Positions 1-12,711 of a stretch of 64,000 nt of DNA are shown here, piece after piece. The stretch comes from Gentiana macrophylla (Eukaryota; Streptophyta; Magnoliopsida; Gentianales; Gentianaceae). The stretch lies in the NCBI GenBank assembly GCA_026214975.1, contig CM047808.1, positions 2,222,073-2,286,072 on the forward strand, written 5' to 3'. Both the position numbers and the translations under genes were made by a program. Position 1 is the first letter of the stretch, and each line of letters opens with the position of its first letter. A model generated the notes under the pieces. The model saw only the letters and a list, made by a program, of their open reading frames with translations, was not told the origin of the DNA and did not search any database.

Positions 1-160
1 CATGGAAAGTATAGTTTATTTGGCCGGGAAAGAGTAACTAGGAGTTGGTAAAATTACAAAATTAAATGAGGTAACAAGCATAATTAAATTGTTTCTCCTC
101 GACAGTCTAAGAGCTCAAGATAGACCTAATCTCTATATATAGCCATTTTCGATAGGAGAA

Positions 161-334
161 TTAATCCACATTGCAAGCATCCCCCTTGGCTTGAGCTTTG
201 AACTTCTTAGGGATGAAAAAATCTTCCATCTTGTCTTTGACGGCCTGGGAGCTCAAGGGAGACCTAATCTGAAGAGCGGTTTGAGTGGAAGACACGGCAG
301 AAAATGTGCCCACGGTTATATCAATCGTCCCTCA
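161..334 (-). other. Possible terminal exon of an unrecognised minus-strand gene
   Basis: On the minus strand an open frame of about 56 codons ends in TAA at 163-161. It opens just after an in-frame stop and an AG that could be a splice acceptor near 333. The peptide ends KKFKAQAKGDACNVD and includes SSTQTALQIRSPLSSQAVKD, which reads like ordinary protein rather than random translation. I do not recognise the family. No upstream exon was found to the right, so it may be a gene fragment. The plus-strand frame over the same bases has no family resemblance. Confidence 0.25.
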
Positions 335-1605
335 ATATACAACAATCATTTTCTTTTTTCTAAAATGGCACATCATCAAACAAGACACGGTAAACCCAAA
401 AGTCTGATTCATAATCTCTCATTGACTCAAAAATGCACAAAAAAATTTTATGCTTAAGCAATGAAAATTTTGGCATGGCCTTAGGTGAAATCGTATGAAT
501 ATATTGTATGGAATACGTATTGAGTGTGGAGTGATTTACGGAACAGATCCGTAATTACCGAGTAGAATTACGGAATAATATATAAAACAAAAACTAAAAT
601 CAAACGATGCATAAACTAAAGGAATATAATCAAACCGAGGCGAGTGTAAACACTCTTTCCTTAAGACAATTTGCCTCGGTCTCATGTCCACGGTTGCAGC
701 AACTGTCTCCTAAGATACAACGGTTCACGTCTTGAGTTTAGCGGCACTTCAAAACTCGAGCTCCGGCGAACTACTCGGATATTCCGACTTCTCTTCGACA
801 CACGATGACTCAATGAGTGCAGAATAATTTTTTATGTAGTAGAAGAGGAAAATTCAATGTCAATTCTCATTAATTGGGACTCTTTATATAGTGCAGAGGA
901 TGTGTGAACACTCGATTCTTATTGGTCGAATGGCACATTATCTTGTCCCTCAAGACAAGATAATATCCGACTTAATTCGATCAGCCACCCAACGTACTAG
1001 CCGACCTTAATTAGGTCATTGGTTAGTTTAAAAGTCGATTCGGTTTTCCCGATCGAACATATTTTACACCAATTTTAGGCATTAATTTTCCATTCACCCG
1101 ATATCCGAATCGAGTGATTTGAAATTCCATCATCATCTACTCCGTGAGTAGTATTTGACGATATAACTCTTGATGATATACACCGGAGCCTTTCCGAAAT
1201 TAGCATTAAAGTTGACCGCTTCACCATTCGTAAATCCCACTGAATGAGCTTTTTCTCCAACGTATATGTCTCTAATTTTTATTCAAGTGTTGAATTTACA
1301 GGGAAAAATTAACATATGCTGTTCCTTAATTTCGGTTGCATCATTTCAACCGAATCGAACTAGTACCACCCAAACCGAATGAGTATGGGTAGCACCGGTT
1401 CTAACTTCTTTCAAAATTGTCGCTGATTCTGAATTTCACAACCAAACCTGAACTGTTGCACACCCTCAGTGTAGCTCGGTGTATTGGGCATTTAGTTAGT
1501 TAGATTTCGGATCAAAATGACAAAGAACTTTTTGTCCAAAAAGTTAAAACATTGAGGCGCAAGCCCAATCCAACGATCCGAACTGGAAGGCTAATGACGG
1601 CACAC
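335..1605. other. Non-coding stretch, no gene seen
   Basis: No convincing reading frame. The 600-1100 part is somewhat GC-richer, with words such as ctcgagctccggcg, and may be decayed repeat DNA. I could not assign it to a family. Confidence 0.4.
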
Positions 1606-3375
1606 ACATGATGAAGGTTTCAGATGAGGATATGCGTAAAGCGGCTGATGTTTTCTTGTGTAAGAGAAGGGTTTTGCCATTCAAATATTTGGGGCTTTGG
1701 GTGGGGCAAAACATGAAGAAGTTAAAGACTTGGGAAGGTATTATTCGTAAATGTAAGTCGAAGCTAAGTGCTCGAAACGGGATTCTTTATCGAGGATGGT
1801 AGATTGGTTCTCATTAAAGGGGTGCTAAGCGTTCTTCCGCTCTTCTTCTTCTTCTCCGTCTACATGCCTCCTGAATGTGTGTTGTCTCTTTTGGAAAGCG
1901 TGAGATCCTCTTTTTTTTTGGGTGGGGATGAGTCTTCAAAAAATAAAATTGCTTAGGTTAATTGGTATAAATTGCAAGCTCCTAAAGCTTTGGGAGGCAT
2001 TGGGGTGGGTAGTCTTAAGGTTCAGAATCTTGCTTTGCTAGGGAAATGGTGGTGGAGGTTTTTATCGAAACCAAATGCGTTGTGGAGGAAGGTGATTGCG
2101 TCTATTTATGGGGTGGATGGAGCTTGGGGGGGAATGGTGTTCGATTGAGAGGTGGGGGAGTTTGGAAAGGTATTGTTAGAGCAGTTGAAAAATTAAAGAG
2201 GTTGGGGTGGATCCATTGGGTTCGGAATGTTGGGCAATGGGTGATGGTAGTAGGGCAAGGTTTTGGGAGGATGTTTGGGTGGGCAATGGCCCTTTGAAAC
2301 TCTCTTTTCCTAGGCTTTTTAGGCTCTCTTTGTCTAAAGGAGTTGTGGTTGGAAGTGTGGTGAAATGGGTAGAAGATAGGTGTTCTTTTCATTGGGTTTG
2401 GAGTAGGTGTTTGAGGGGTTTCGAGGAAGGGGATGTAGGTGAGTTGGAGGAGTTAATCAACTCTGTTTGTGGTAATGCAAGTTCAAGTGACAAATTGAAA
2501 TGGAACCTAAGTTCGAATAGTGTCTTCTCGGTGGCTTGTTTGAGGAAATTAATTGAGATGGATTTTTTCAAAAATTCTTTTTCACATAATGAGAAAGTGG
2601 CAAAGTGGAATAAGATGTTACATTCAAAGGTGAATCTTTTTATGTGGAAGACAAGTCTCAAAAGAATTCCAACAAAACCAAACCTTATTAGTCGTGGAGT
2701 GGCAATTCAAGATTCCTTTTGTCCGTTATGCTACAAGTTTGAAGAATTTGTTAATCATCTCTTATATGCTTGTGATGTGTCGTTGTTGATTTGGTCCCAT
2801 ATCCTAAGTTGGTGCAAGATCGTTGGACTAAATGCTTACTCATTCTGTGATTTATATCTTTTGAGTCCGAAGAATTTGTCCTCGAATTTGGCAAATTGCT
2901 TATGGCCAGCTATCGTTGGTATCACGTCTTGGGTAATTTGGTTGCACAGAAACAAAGTAATTTTTTAGTCTCATGTGTTGAATCCGGAATTGATTTTTAG
3001 AGATATTCAGAGGTTGTCTTTCTCTTGGTTATCAAATTCCAAGAGTCTTAGAAAGATGGAGTGGGAAGATTGGAAATCAAACCTGATGGTTGCAGCAGGT
3101 AAAGGACAAGTGTTGGTTCCTGTTTTTAGGGGTCAACCGTAATGGTGCCGGATTTTCTACATATTTTTGGAGAGCAGTGGCGGTAGAAGATTTGAAGTTG
3201 AATATTTTTTATTCTGGAAGTCAACTTCGGCCGGCGGGGAGATTTCTATTAGCTTTGGGTAAAATTACTTGTGTCGACAGTTAGGAGTGTTTATTTGGAT
3301 ATCTTGGATAATTTTTGTAATTTCTTTAACATCTTGCTGATTAATGAAAGTTTTTGGCTGTTCAAAAAAAAGAAG
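1606..3375 (+). mobile_element. 5'-truncated, decayed L1-type LINE (RT C-terminus and zf-RVT)
   Basis: Fragments in shifting frames give the C-terminal half of a plant L1-like reverse transcriptase, including LVLIKGVLSVLPLFFF (about 1800-1860) and KALGGIGVGSLKVQNLALLG (about 1985-2045). From 2207 to 2968 there is an open stretch with the zinc-binding RT-associated domain: CPLC, then H and C in FVNHLLYAC. The endonuclease and catalytic RT core are absent. The sequence ends near an A-rich tract at 3364-3375, as expected of a retroposed 3' end. Internal stops (for example at 1954) and frameshifts make it inactive. I found no clear target-site duplication. Confidence 0.8.
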
Positions 3376-3912
3376 TAAGCATCTAAGTCCTGCTCAGGCA
3401 GAAAAGTGTCTATTCCCCTTGGGACACATTCACAAAGTGCATATTTGGCTCTTATATGTAGAGCATTGTTCCCTTGTGAGTAACGTGTGTATATGATAAT
3501 ACATTTTTTATTCCTCTTTTATACACTTTTTACTCCAACTTTTAAGCATTAATAATAGTAATATGTATGTATGCATGCATGTATATTTTTTTTTTTTGTG
3601 TGTGTATATATATTCATTCGGCAAATGAAATATTTTTGTTTTGAGGGGTAAATTAAATTATATGAGAATACGGCCTATAGTTCCATTGTTTGAGTCCTAC
3701 AAGTGATAGACCCTCATACGCTAGAAGATAAACATGAGAGTTACTCTCTCTTTTGACAAAAGAAAGTTTGCAATTTAAAAAGAAATGTTGTAGCACTTTA
3801 CGTACGAAGTTTGAATTTGTAAATTCATTCAGATTACGATAGATTTATATAATTAAAATGTTAAATACAGATCTCGTTAATTGATTATGATGTAGGTGCA
3901 TGAGTTATAATG
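3376..3912. other. AT-rich intergenic DNA
   Basis: Low-complexity T and TG/TA runs (about 3583-3612). No gene, RNA or element boundary was recognised. Confidence 0.5.
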
Positions 3913-3914
3913 TA

Positions 3915-4204
3915 CTCCCTCCGTTTTTTTTTATATCTGTCACATTTCAGATTTTGCCATTTTTTTATTTATCTGTCATTTATATTTTCAATGCAGCATT
4001 TATTATTTTTTCTTCCTTTACCAACAAAATATTTACATCTTCAATAAAAAAAAACACAATTCCAATAATAAAAACTCATTTACCAATAAAACATTTATAT
4101 CTCTAATAAAAAAATACATTTCTAATACACATATTAATTATTTTTTTAATCTGTATGATTATTTTCTCTGCGATATATATATATATATATATAAACGGAG
4201 GGAG
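3915..4204. mobile_element. Stowaway-like MITE, about 290 bp
   Basis: Begins CTCCCTCCGTTTTTTT and ends AACGGAGGGAG, i.e. inverted ends. TA dinucleotides flank it at 3913-3914 and 4205-4206, as expected for Tc1/mariner-type insertion. The interior is AT-rich with an (AT)n run near 4173-4192. It has no coding capacity, and the short reading frame inside it is not a gene. Confidence 0.85.
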
Positions 4205-4206
4205 TA

Positions 4207-6220
4207 TGAAATATAGAATTACAATCTTTGACAGATTTGACTGCTCTTACCGAACACAATATTTACTCATGGAGAGTTTTCTTGTCACCGACTCACCATT
4301 AATGGTTTGACTTCGTTTCTCCAATTTTGTTCTAGAATAAGTAATGGGTTGAAAGTACTTCTTCTGATTATAAAATGTAATTGTGCCGATACGGACATCT
4401 ATTAATTTTTAAAAAAAAAACAAAATACAAACATGCACAATTGCACTAAGTTAGCACTAGGAAAGGATCCTATGATCAGTTGACAAATCTCTGCCTGATC
4501 ACTTTAATTAAATAATTAGATGATTCAAGAAATTGCCATTTCGCATCACTCTATGCGTATTTAAATTTTTTTTTTTTTTTTTTCCATCGTTTTACTTTGG
4601 AAAGCCAACGCTTGAAAAGTCAATGGAATTATCCAATATTTACTTTCATTCTAAATTTTTTTACTTTCGTAGTATATTAATGTCTTTTTTTTTATAATTT
4701 TTATACAGATTTAAAAAAGTATATGATTGTCATATATTTTGATTTAAAATATTTTATAAGATATAATTTCACAAAATTTTAATAGTGAAAAAACTAGGGC
4801 ATCATGTTGCTAGAAGAAAACTAAAGCTAGAAATAAATATATTCCTGAATCATTTATTGGGTTAGCAAATTGGAAAATTCTATCAAGGTTAATGACCACT
4901 TGTGCTAGTATTTATAATAGCAACATAAAAACTTCACCGGTGAGTCTCCTAATTGAAAATAATTAGGATGAGGAAGATTTAATTAAATCGGATTATTGAT
5001 CATTGACTTTGATAATTATTTATTTGTTTGCATTGTTGACAATCTGTGTGGTTAACCGATATTGTTTTTTTTTACACATTTAAGTAACTAGTTGGCGACA
5101 AGTGAGCATGCTTGATATATATATACCTTAAATCCTTAACAATGGAGGTGCTGTGAATCTTTGGTAGACAAATACCGATGTTAAATTGAAGTTTCATAAG
5201 ATGATTTAATTCCTCATTATAATTTTGTGATGAGACTTCGTACTAAATCACAAGATGGTTAGATATGATCAAATTGATTTGAAATCGGAAAAGATTAGAG
5301 ATTCGTGATAGTATTTGATGTGCTTGGGGACCTTCCTAAACACTTGTATAGTGATACTGATTCATTATATGACAGGATAATCTAGTCTCACTATATAACT
5401 GGTGTCCAAATAATGACGAAGTTCTCCGCCTCTCACACCACACACTTGATCTTAGTAGGACACACATGAATTGGTTTCATTGTTCTAATATATAAGGGGA
5501 CAGAAAATTCCACAAAAGATTTGTTGGAAATTCAAAGCATTACAGAACCACTATTCCAATGTCTACTTACCGTCGTTTGGAAGAGACATCTGGAAGGTCA
5601 ACAATGCATAACAACATGATACTGTTGAGGTTTCATGACTAAAATGTCATGAGTTCAAGTCTCACTTGTTAAGTATTTGGGCTATATATGTCCATTATAT
5701 TTGTGTTCATTTGGTTTCGTTTTGGGAGACATCTAGAAAGGCTTTGACTTTTTCATGTTGAAAGGATAATGAGTAGCGATGATATTCACAAAAAATAAAG
5801 CACAACAACATTTGCTCACAACACATTTTGCATCAGTTGATTATGCCATGACCTATTAAATCATATGAGTCACATAAAAATTTATAGCTTAAAAGTGTGT
5901 TTTTTCATTTGTTGTGCATATTTTGTTATAACACAAGCATTTCTCGAAAATAAAAAGAATTATGCGATAATAGTTTTGTATCACACGTTATTGCATAACC
6001 GTTATGACCGTAATTTAGTTGACCAAAAACTCTTTGGCTAATCAATAATAACAATATCTTAAACCATTTGATGATGTAAGCCATGCCATCACATTAACAC
6101 ACTAAATTGATGGGTGATCTCTAGTTGAAAATCAACAAAGCTTACGTATCAAAAGGTAAATTAAACGCAGCTTATCCATGGTTATAAAGTCAAAACAACT
6201 TCAAATTAAGTAGGTGTCAA
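4207..6220. other. AT-rich intergenic DNA upstream of the BURP gene
   Basis: About 2 kb without coding signal. Homopolymer T runs lie near 4568-4583. A possible TATA-like word (ttataaag) lies at about 6182-6189, some 35 bases before the BURP start codon. No other motif is supportable. Confidence 0.45.
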
Positions 6221-7100
6221 ATGGCTTATCCCCAGATATTCTTGCTTTTTCTTCCCTTTCTGATTCTCTTATTTTTGCAGGTAATTAATTTATCTCTTGT
6301 GAAAAACCAGATTTCTTTTTTCAAAATGCATGTCAATTCCTTAAAGTTTTGTGATTTGAATTCAGGTTCTTCAAGAAACAGATGCAAGAAATAATAAAGA
6401 TGCTCAAAACAGAGATCAATTAGAAGAGGTCAATATCTTCTTCAATATCACTGATCTAAAACCCGGAAAAAGATTACAAATTTATTTCCCAGTAATAAAA
6501 CCATCTTCAAAATCACCATTATTATCAAGAGAACAAGCTGATTCCATCCCATTTTCATCCTCTCAAGTCCCATTTCTTCTTCAATTTTTCTCTTTCAAAA
6601 TAGAGTCTCCACAAGCCAGAGCATTAGAAGATGCTCTAAAACAGTGTGAATTCGACTCGATTCAAGGCGAAACCAAATTCTGTGCAACCTCATTAGAATC
6701 CATGCTTGATTCAATTCGTTCTTTAATGGGTTCCGACACAAAGATCAAAGTTTTAACCACAAATCATCTTACAAAAACTTCTAGCGTTTATCAAAACTAT
6801 ACTGTTACGGGTCAACCCGAAGAAATAATTGCTAACAAGACAGTGGGATGTCATTCTTTGTCTTATCCTTATGCAGTTTTTTACTGCCATAGTCAAATGA
6901 GTGATAACAAGCTCTTTAAAGCTTCACTTCTTGGAGATGATGGTGGAAGAATCGATGCAATTGCGATCTGTCATATGGATACTTCCAAATGGGATTTGGA
7001 TCATGTTGCTTTTAGATTGCTCAGAACTCAGCCGGGAAAATCTCCGGTGTGTCATTTCTTTCCGGAGGATAATCTCGTTTGGGTTGCATTTGATTCTTAG
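6221..7100 (+). CDS. BURP-domain protein (two exons, 264 aa)
   Basis: Exons 6221-6280 and 6366-7100 are joined across an 85-bp phase-0 GT-AG intron (gtaatt...ttcag). Exon 1 encodes a 20-residue hydrophobic leader, MAYPQIFLLFLPFLILLFLQ, a likely signal peptide, so the product should enter the secretory pathway. The body carries the BURP signature of four Cys-His pairs at residues 182-183, 194-195, 222-223 and 249-250, with spacing CH-X10-CH-X26-CH-X25-CH, exactly the family pattern. Other conserved parts are FFNITDLKPGKRLQIYFP and REQADSIPFSS. An intron just after the leader is common in this family. At 264 residues it is short because there is almost no variable or repeat region between leader and domain. 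Members act in cell-wall, seed-coat or stress biology, and some catalyse peptide macrocyclisation; this one shows no core-peptide repeat. The start is the only ATG that gives a leader. No disabling change was seen. Confidence 0.9.
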
Positions 7101-7879
7101 CAAGACTCCCACAGCAGTTCTCATACGGTCACGCTATCTATCCTTAAAATAAAGATAAAAAATAGTTTGTCTCAAATAAATTCCTACACAAGAAAATCTC
7201 TATCTCTATTTATTTATAGTGATATGAACAGTCAGATCCCTACTTTGGGACGATTATTCAACGCTCTAAACATATTTAATTGTTAAAATTTTTAGGGATA
7301 TGGATATGGATGCTGCTGGAGTGAAATAATAAATATTTAATGTGTATAAATAGGGTTGTGTGGTAGAATATGTATTATTTAATATTATTTGAAATGTTAT
7401 AGGGATAAAGATAGGGATGCTGTTGTAGATGTTTTTGAATTAAAATTTTGTAAAATATTGATATGTATTATTTTATATTATTTTAAGGATAAAATTTGGG
7501 GTCTCTACTGGTAGTGCCTTAGAACAGCCCTAATGAGGGGAATTTGGCCAAATTCTTTGGCTACTTTTGCAGAATAAGAGAACCATTTACTTAAATATAA
7601 AATAATGGTATTAAAGTAGACAATTCTTTTATTGTTTTTTTTTTTTTTTTTTTTTTTTGTGATTTGACGAAAATTCTGGCCTAATACTTTAATTTAAAGG
7701 GGGGGATTCAACCCTGACCTTCCCACCTGAGCTGGGCGAGAAATGTGGTGGCTAACCACTGGGATGAGCTTGTTGCTCTCTTTTTATTGTCTATCTATCT
7801 CCTTGTCTTCATTCAGAGAGTCAGGTTGCGAACCTCTCTAAAAAAAACAGCACCAAACCTCCTTTTTTTTTATTATATA
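7101..7879. other. Non-coding DNA 3' of the BURP gene
   Basis: BURP 3' flank, a long T tract near 7637-7659 and unassigned AT-rich sequence. No gene seen. Confidence 0.45.
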
Positions 7880-8157
7880 CTGATTCCGTCCTATAAAAAG
7901 TGTTCACATTTTATTATTCACGTAGAATAAGAAACTCAATTAATGTGTTGTGTTTTAATAGTAATAGACATATATACCCATATCTAGTAATTAAGGCTTT
8001 CTTTGGAATATATGAAATGAATATACAACAATAAATGTTAGGCTAGGGGTATGTTTGGAAAAAAGAGCATTAAATGATGTATTGATTTTTTAAATGAACA
8101 TTTTTTATGGGACAAAACTTTTTTCAAATATGGACATTTTTTATGGGACGGAGGTAG
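7880..8157. mobile_element. Degenerate Stowaway-like MITE, about 280 bp
   Basis: The left end (tgattccgtcctataaaaag) and right end (ttttttatgggacggaggta) are diverged inverted copies of the CTCCCTCCGTCCC terminus, flanked by TA at 7878-7879 and 8158-8159. It is older than the MITE at 8854-9127. Confidence 0.6.
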
Positions 8158-8853
8158 TATTTATTAAGATTATATGTTTACAATCCTTCTATATTATCAC
8201 CATTACAACATCACATCACACACAAATTATCCCTACAATCCTTCTATATTTATCTTCCACTCATCTTGCTCCACATCATCCAAACAACACCAATCAAAGG
8301 CCTTATCTCCCGATCACCATTAGGGCCGCTCTTAGTTGTTTTGGTAGGTATATGTAAAAAGTCAACGATCTATATTTGATGAGTTTATGAATTTAAATTA
8401 AAATTTTGAGGTATGGATTTCTTTTGTTTTGATTATATAATATCGCAACAGACATTATATAATGATATTGTGTTGGACTTTCGACTATGTATTGTTTCGA
8501 GTTTCGATTCGAAATCTCGAGAAACTTTTGAATTCGTATTAGTCGGCCATAAAATGATTCCCCACGGATGGGAAAGGGGTCAAAGGGACAAGGAATGTCA
8601 TAAATGAGAATGAAATGACAACTTTCATTTTGTGTGATTAAAAATAATAAATTTAAAATAAATGGACCGAAATACCTATGATTATTTTTTTCTCCAAAAG
8701 TTGGAGTAAATATCTTGCCATAAATTGTGGAGAGTGAATCTATCAAATCGATTTATTTAACGTAGTTACACAGTTGCATTAAAAGAAATAACAACAATCA
8801 ATAAAATATGGGAACAATAAAAAAAAATACAGTAACACAAGAAAAATGTTGTA
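8158..8853. other. Intergenic DNA, no gene seen
   Basis: Reading frames on both strands are low-complexity and overlap each other. No domain or element end was recognised. Confidence 0.45.
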
Positions 8854-9127
8854 CTCCCTCCGTCCCATTTTATTTGTCCATGTTTCCTTTTTGGTTTGTC
8901 CCAAAATAAGTGTCCACTTTGTGCATTAATTGCTAAATTTCTTCAAATACCATTTTCTCTTTACAATATTTACAATAAAAAATGTGTAGCATTAAGTGCT
9001 CCAACAACAACTTAAAGGGCATAAGTGTAAAAATATTATATCATTTAATATGATTCAAAGCACTAACTACACTTTTCTTAATCTGTGTGAAAAGTCAAAC
9101 ATGACAAATAAAATGGGACGGAGGGAG
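8854..9127. mobile_element. Stowaway-like MITE, 274 bp, well preserved
   Basis: Terminal inverted repeats CTCCCTCCGTCCCATTTTAT and the matching ATAAAATGGGACGGAGGGAG, flanked by TA at 8852-8853 and 9128-9129. The arms match for about 25-30 bases, so it is the youngest of the three Stowaway-like elements here. No open frame. Confidence 0.9.
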
Positions 9128-9129
9128 TA

Positions 9130-9415
9130 ACATATAAAAAGAAGCAGTTACAACCAATGAATTAAATTTACAATTAAAAAGATATAGTAACACTCGAAAA
9201 ACAAGTAGTAACAACCAATAAATAGATTACAACAAAAAATATAGTAATATTGAAAAAATAGTAACAACCGATAAAATAGATGTAATTACAGCAAAAAAAA
9301 AATCACTGACATGGATCAAGTAGCATAGGTGGAGTAATTTTGCAATAAAATTGTAGATAAAGTGAGTATTTTATTTTACAATAAAATAAAAAATGTGTAG
9401 TGATAATTGGGCGTA
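9130..9415. other. AT-rich spacer
   Basis: Short irregular repeats of agtaacaacca(a/g)t between about 9140 and 9280. No gene. Confidence 0.4.
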
Positions 9416-12400
9416 AATCTTGGAGAATTGATTGACGGTTATCTTTAGTTTAAATATCATTTTAGCATAATCAAAACTTGAACACACTTGATTAATCTAG
9501 ACTAAGTATGAGAATGACTTTGGTACTCGATTGATTCCTCGTGGGATACGGCATTTGCTCAACACTATAGTACTTCCGACCCGGTATTCTGCCGGTTAAG
9601 GTTGATCGTTACTATTTTGGTCATCAAGATTTCTGGCACAGTTGCCGGGGAATTAATCGATATCTCTTAAGTCATTGGAAGACTTAGGCTTAGGTTGTTT
9701 TATTTCTTTTGTTTTTTTTTTCTTGATGTTGGATTGTTGTTGAAGAGTCGCACCATCTATTGCGGTAGTAGTGGTGACTAGATACCGTGATTGTGTTTTT
9801 GTTGTTCCCTTGAATTGCAGTATATGGATCCGTATGGCCATTAGGGCTCTTCTCTCTACTCTTTTGGAGGCTTTAATTTCGGTGCTATGGATTTTGGATT
9901 CCAACTATATTATCAGTTCAACCCATAAACATCACCATACAACAATGAGTGGGAGGGTCCTCCAAGTTCTCAGTTTCAACTTTCAACACCCCAATGCGTA
10001 TTTGCAATATGCTCAACCTCCACAAATAGCTTCTCCACCGCAAAAGAGCTCAACCGACATTCTCTTAGAGCAAATCAATGAGACTTTGCAAGAACAAGGT
10101 CGGGAGTTGAGGGATATCAAAACGAATGCTACTACTCTTCAATCAACATTAAATAATTAGGAGAACCGGGTAGAGCAATTGATTGAGAAGAGGAAGGTTG
10201 AGAGAATTGCTAAAAATGATGACATTTCATTTGCTCCACCGTCGACTCTTGAGGTAATCACCCATCACGAGTGTTATGAAGAAGATATGAAACATGCTAC
10301 TAGTGAATCATTTATTCCTTCTCCTTTGAACCTTATTGAAAAATAGTGGTGGTGGATCACATAGAATATGTTGATGTTGTGGTTGAGCCAAAATGTTATT
10401 GTTTGGTGTTTGAATCTTTGTTTGGCATATGCTCTCTTTCGGGAAAGTTGAATTCATTGTGTTACATGATGAATTTCTTGAACAAATCTTGGTGGTGGGA
10501 ATTGAGCCACTTGTTTGTCTTGTCCCATTTTATGGGTGTGCTCAATTCTTTTGATTTTTGTAGGGAGACGTAACGGTTTGCTCTCCTTTGAAATAATTAT
10601 CCTTAGCATTGCTGCGGGTAAAGAGTCGAACTAAGGATTTTAAACTTAGAATGTTTTAGGTAACGTGTTCTTGTTGTTATAAATAAATGTGAATGAAAGT
10701 TTTTTTAATTGCCATGTTCTTGAAGCTATTATGCAAAAATGTGTAATTTTTTTCTTTCATTCCATTCGTGCTTTGTTGCGTTTCTTTTAGTTTCTTAATA
10801 AGACAAGCCAATGACTTTAAACAAAGGCGCTCGGGGGAGGTAACCCACCATTTCTCTGTTTTTGCTTTAGTTTTTGGTGCTAGGAGTGGTCTAGGGTGAT
10901 ATTTTGGGGGATCTTGGTACCGTTTTTGAGTGGTTCTTCTTCGGTCCGTTGTCGGCTCGTATCTTTTTGCATGGATGTTGTTTTACTTGTTTGATTGTCT
11001 TTGCATCGCATAGGCCCCGAGTCGGTTCCCCTTTTTTGCTTTCATATGATCATGTTTATGACTTTGTGCTTTTTGATTATATCTCGATATCTGTTGCTTG
11101 CTTTTGGCACGGTGGCTGTTCCCCGTGCATGCGTTTTCTTGGTGTTTTTGTCCCATGGCTTTAGGTATTCAAGTGGAGCTTTCATGGATAAGTCATATAC
11201 ATGGTTTGCGCCTCTCTGCCGGGTTAAGCTAAGCCTCTTTCTCCTTTATCATTCACACACTGAGGTCAGTGTTGCATTTAAAGTGGGGGGGGGTGGCAGG
11301 CTTAGCTTTGATATGTGCTTCATTGTTTTTCTGGCCATTGTGTTGTATGCTTAGTGTTTAGTCATTTCTTTAGTTAAAATTGAGCATTTTTTTAAAAATT
11401 TTCCATGGACTTGATGTTGCATTCGTATGTTGAGCCTTCACGTTGACAGGATAAACGGTTTAGTGAATGTTTGAATGAATGTTACTTGGCTTACTACCTT
11501 ATCTTGGATACGGGATTTTCACGCACGTATAGCTTCGATTTCATGAATCATGGTAACTAATGACCGATTATGGTAGGCTTAGGCACAATTTGGCTACCTA
11601 GAACTCATACCATTAACTTCGAGATGAAATAGAAGGGCCGACCTTGGTAGAGTTTGAAATGACAGTTATGGCATTTCTTTGACCTAACCAGAGCCAAATA
11701 GCCATCCCGTGACATATTCCACAGTAACCCCTCTAAGCCTTGATAGGATGGTTAAACTCCCATCCGACACTTAGCCGTTCGTATTTAGCCTGTAAATTCC
11801 CGACCCCCAAACCTTATTAGTGGTCTACATTCCCTTGAACACCCTACGAGTTGAGCTTAATCGTTTTTTTATCACACTTGCGCAAGTGTGGGGTGGTAGA
11901 GTGGTGTGTTTTGTATTGAGGAGTTGGTGTTTTTATGAGCTATTTCATGATATTGGAGGGTAGGAGCTCGATTCATTTTATGTGTATGTGATGGCCTTTA
12001 ACTCAAACCTAATAAAAATTCAAGTTCAAAAAAAAAGTCATCAAAGGTAAATAAAAGGTTGAGTCAAAGAAAGCCAAGTGTTTTAGGACTCGTGTATTGG
12101 TTTGTATATGATGTTGGTGTTGGGGTGAGTTTTAGTGTAGAAACATGATTTCTTATACATTTTTGCCTCGTTACACTTGATACATAGTACGATATGGCAT
12201 TTTATTTCTTGGATCATGTTTCTAGTTTCATTTTGAGCTAGAGAAGGGTAGAGCAAGCTATGTTTTGTATCGTTACACCCCATGATTGAGCTTGCTCGTG
12301 TTTATCTCTTTGTTGTTTATTCCCCAGAAATTCCCTTTGGTTAGCCCCGTCCCGAGCCTAACGTTACAACCTTTCAAGTCCTACTTGACCTTGCTTAGCC

Positions 12401-12711
12401 TCGGTTTGGCCTCGATTAGTGGAGATGCTTATGAAGTATGAACCTATGGTGTAGTCGCAATGACCTAACATCCCTAATCCAAACCGGTAAACCGTGGTAA
12501 ATGTAGGAGAAGCTATTCACACACACACATCCCATTTGCTTGATAAGGTATGGTTAAGTTGCATTCATTTACTCTTTTACTTGTCGGTTATCTTTGATAT
12601 GTGATTGGCTTGACCTGCGCGTATAACGTTGACTATTTGGTTTCTCTTAAAACGCTCATTTTGCTCGAGGGCGAGCAAACGCTAAGTGGGGGTAGTCCGT
12701 CTTCAATGGGA
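9416..12711 (+). mobile_element. Decayed Ty3/gypsy LTR element (Athila/Tat-like leader and 3' motifs)
   Basis: The word tggcacagttgccgggga at 9634-9651 closely resembles the primer-binding site of Athila/Tat-type gypsy elements, which I recall as tggcgccgttgccgggga. Downstream, 9940-10345 encodes gag-like peptide with LLEQINETLQEQGRELRDIK, interrupted by a stop at 10158-10160. Two purine-rich tracts typical of the 3' side follow: ctgaggtcagtgttgcattt plus aaagtggggg (about 11259-11290), and ctcgagggcgagcaaacgct plus aagtgggggta (about 12664-12693). No pol domain survives and I could not pair two LTRs, so this is a large internal-deletion derivative or a mosaic. The short frames at 10904-11354 are not real genes. 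Confidence 0.6.
9634..9651 (+). other. Gypsy primer-binding-site-like sequence
   Basis: Differs at a few positions from the tRNA-Asp-type primer site of Athila/Tat elements as I recall it. It lies right after a typical LTR-to-leader region (cgtgggatac...ccggtattctgccggtt). A related arrangement is seen inverted near 61640-61720. Confidence 0.5.

Noticed and set aside
2102..2661. Minus-strand ORFs of 96 and 90 codons
   Set aside because: Antisense to recognisable LINE RT and zf-RVT coding sequence.
10904..11354. Two overlapping plus-strand ORFs (86 and 119 codons)
   Set aside because: They lie in gypsy internal DNA, overlap in different frames, are rich in Phe/Cys/Leu with no domain, and end near a polypurine tract.
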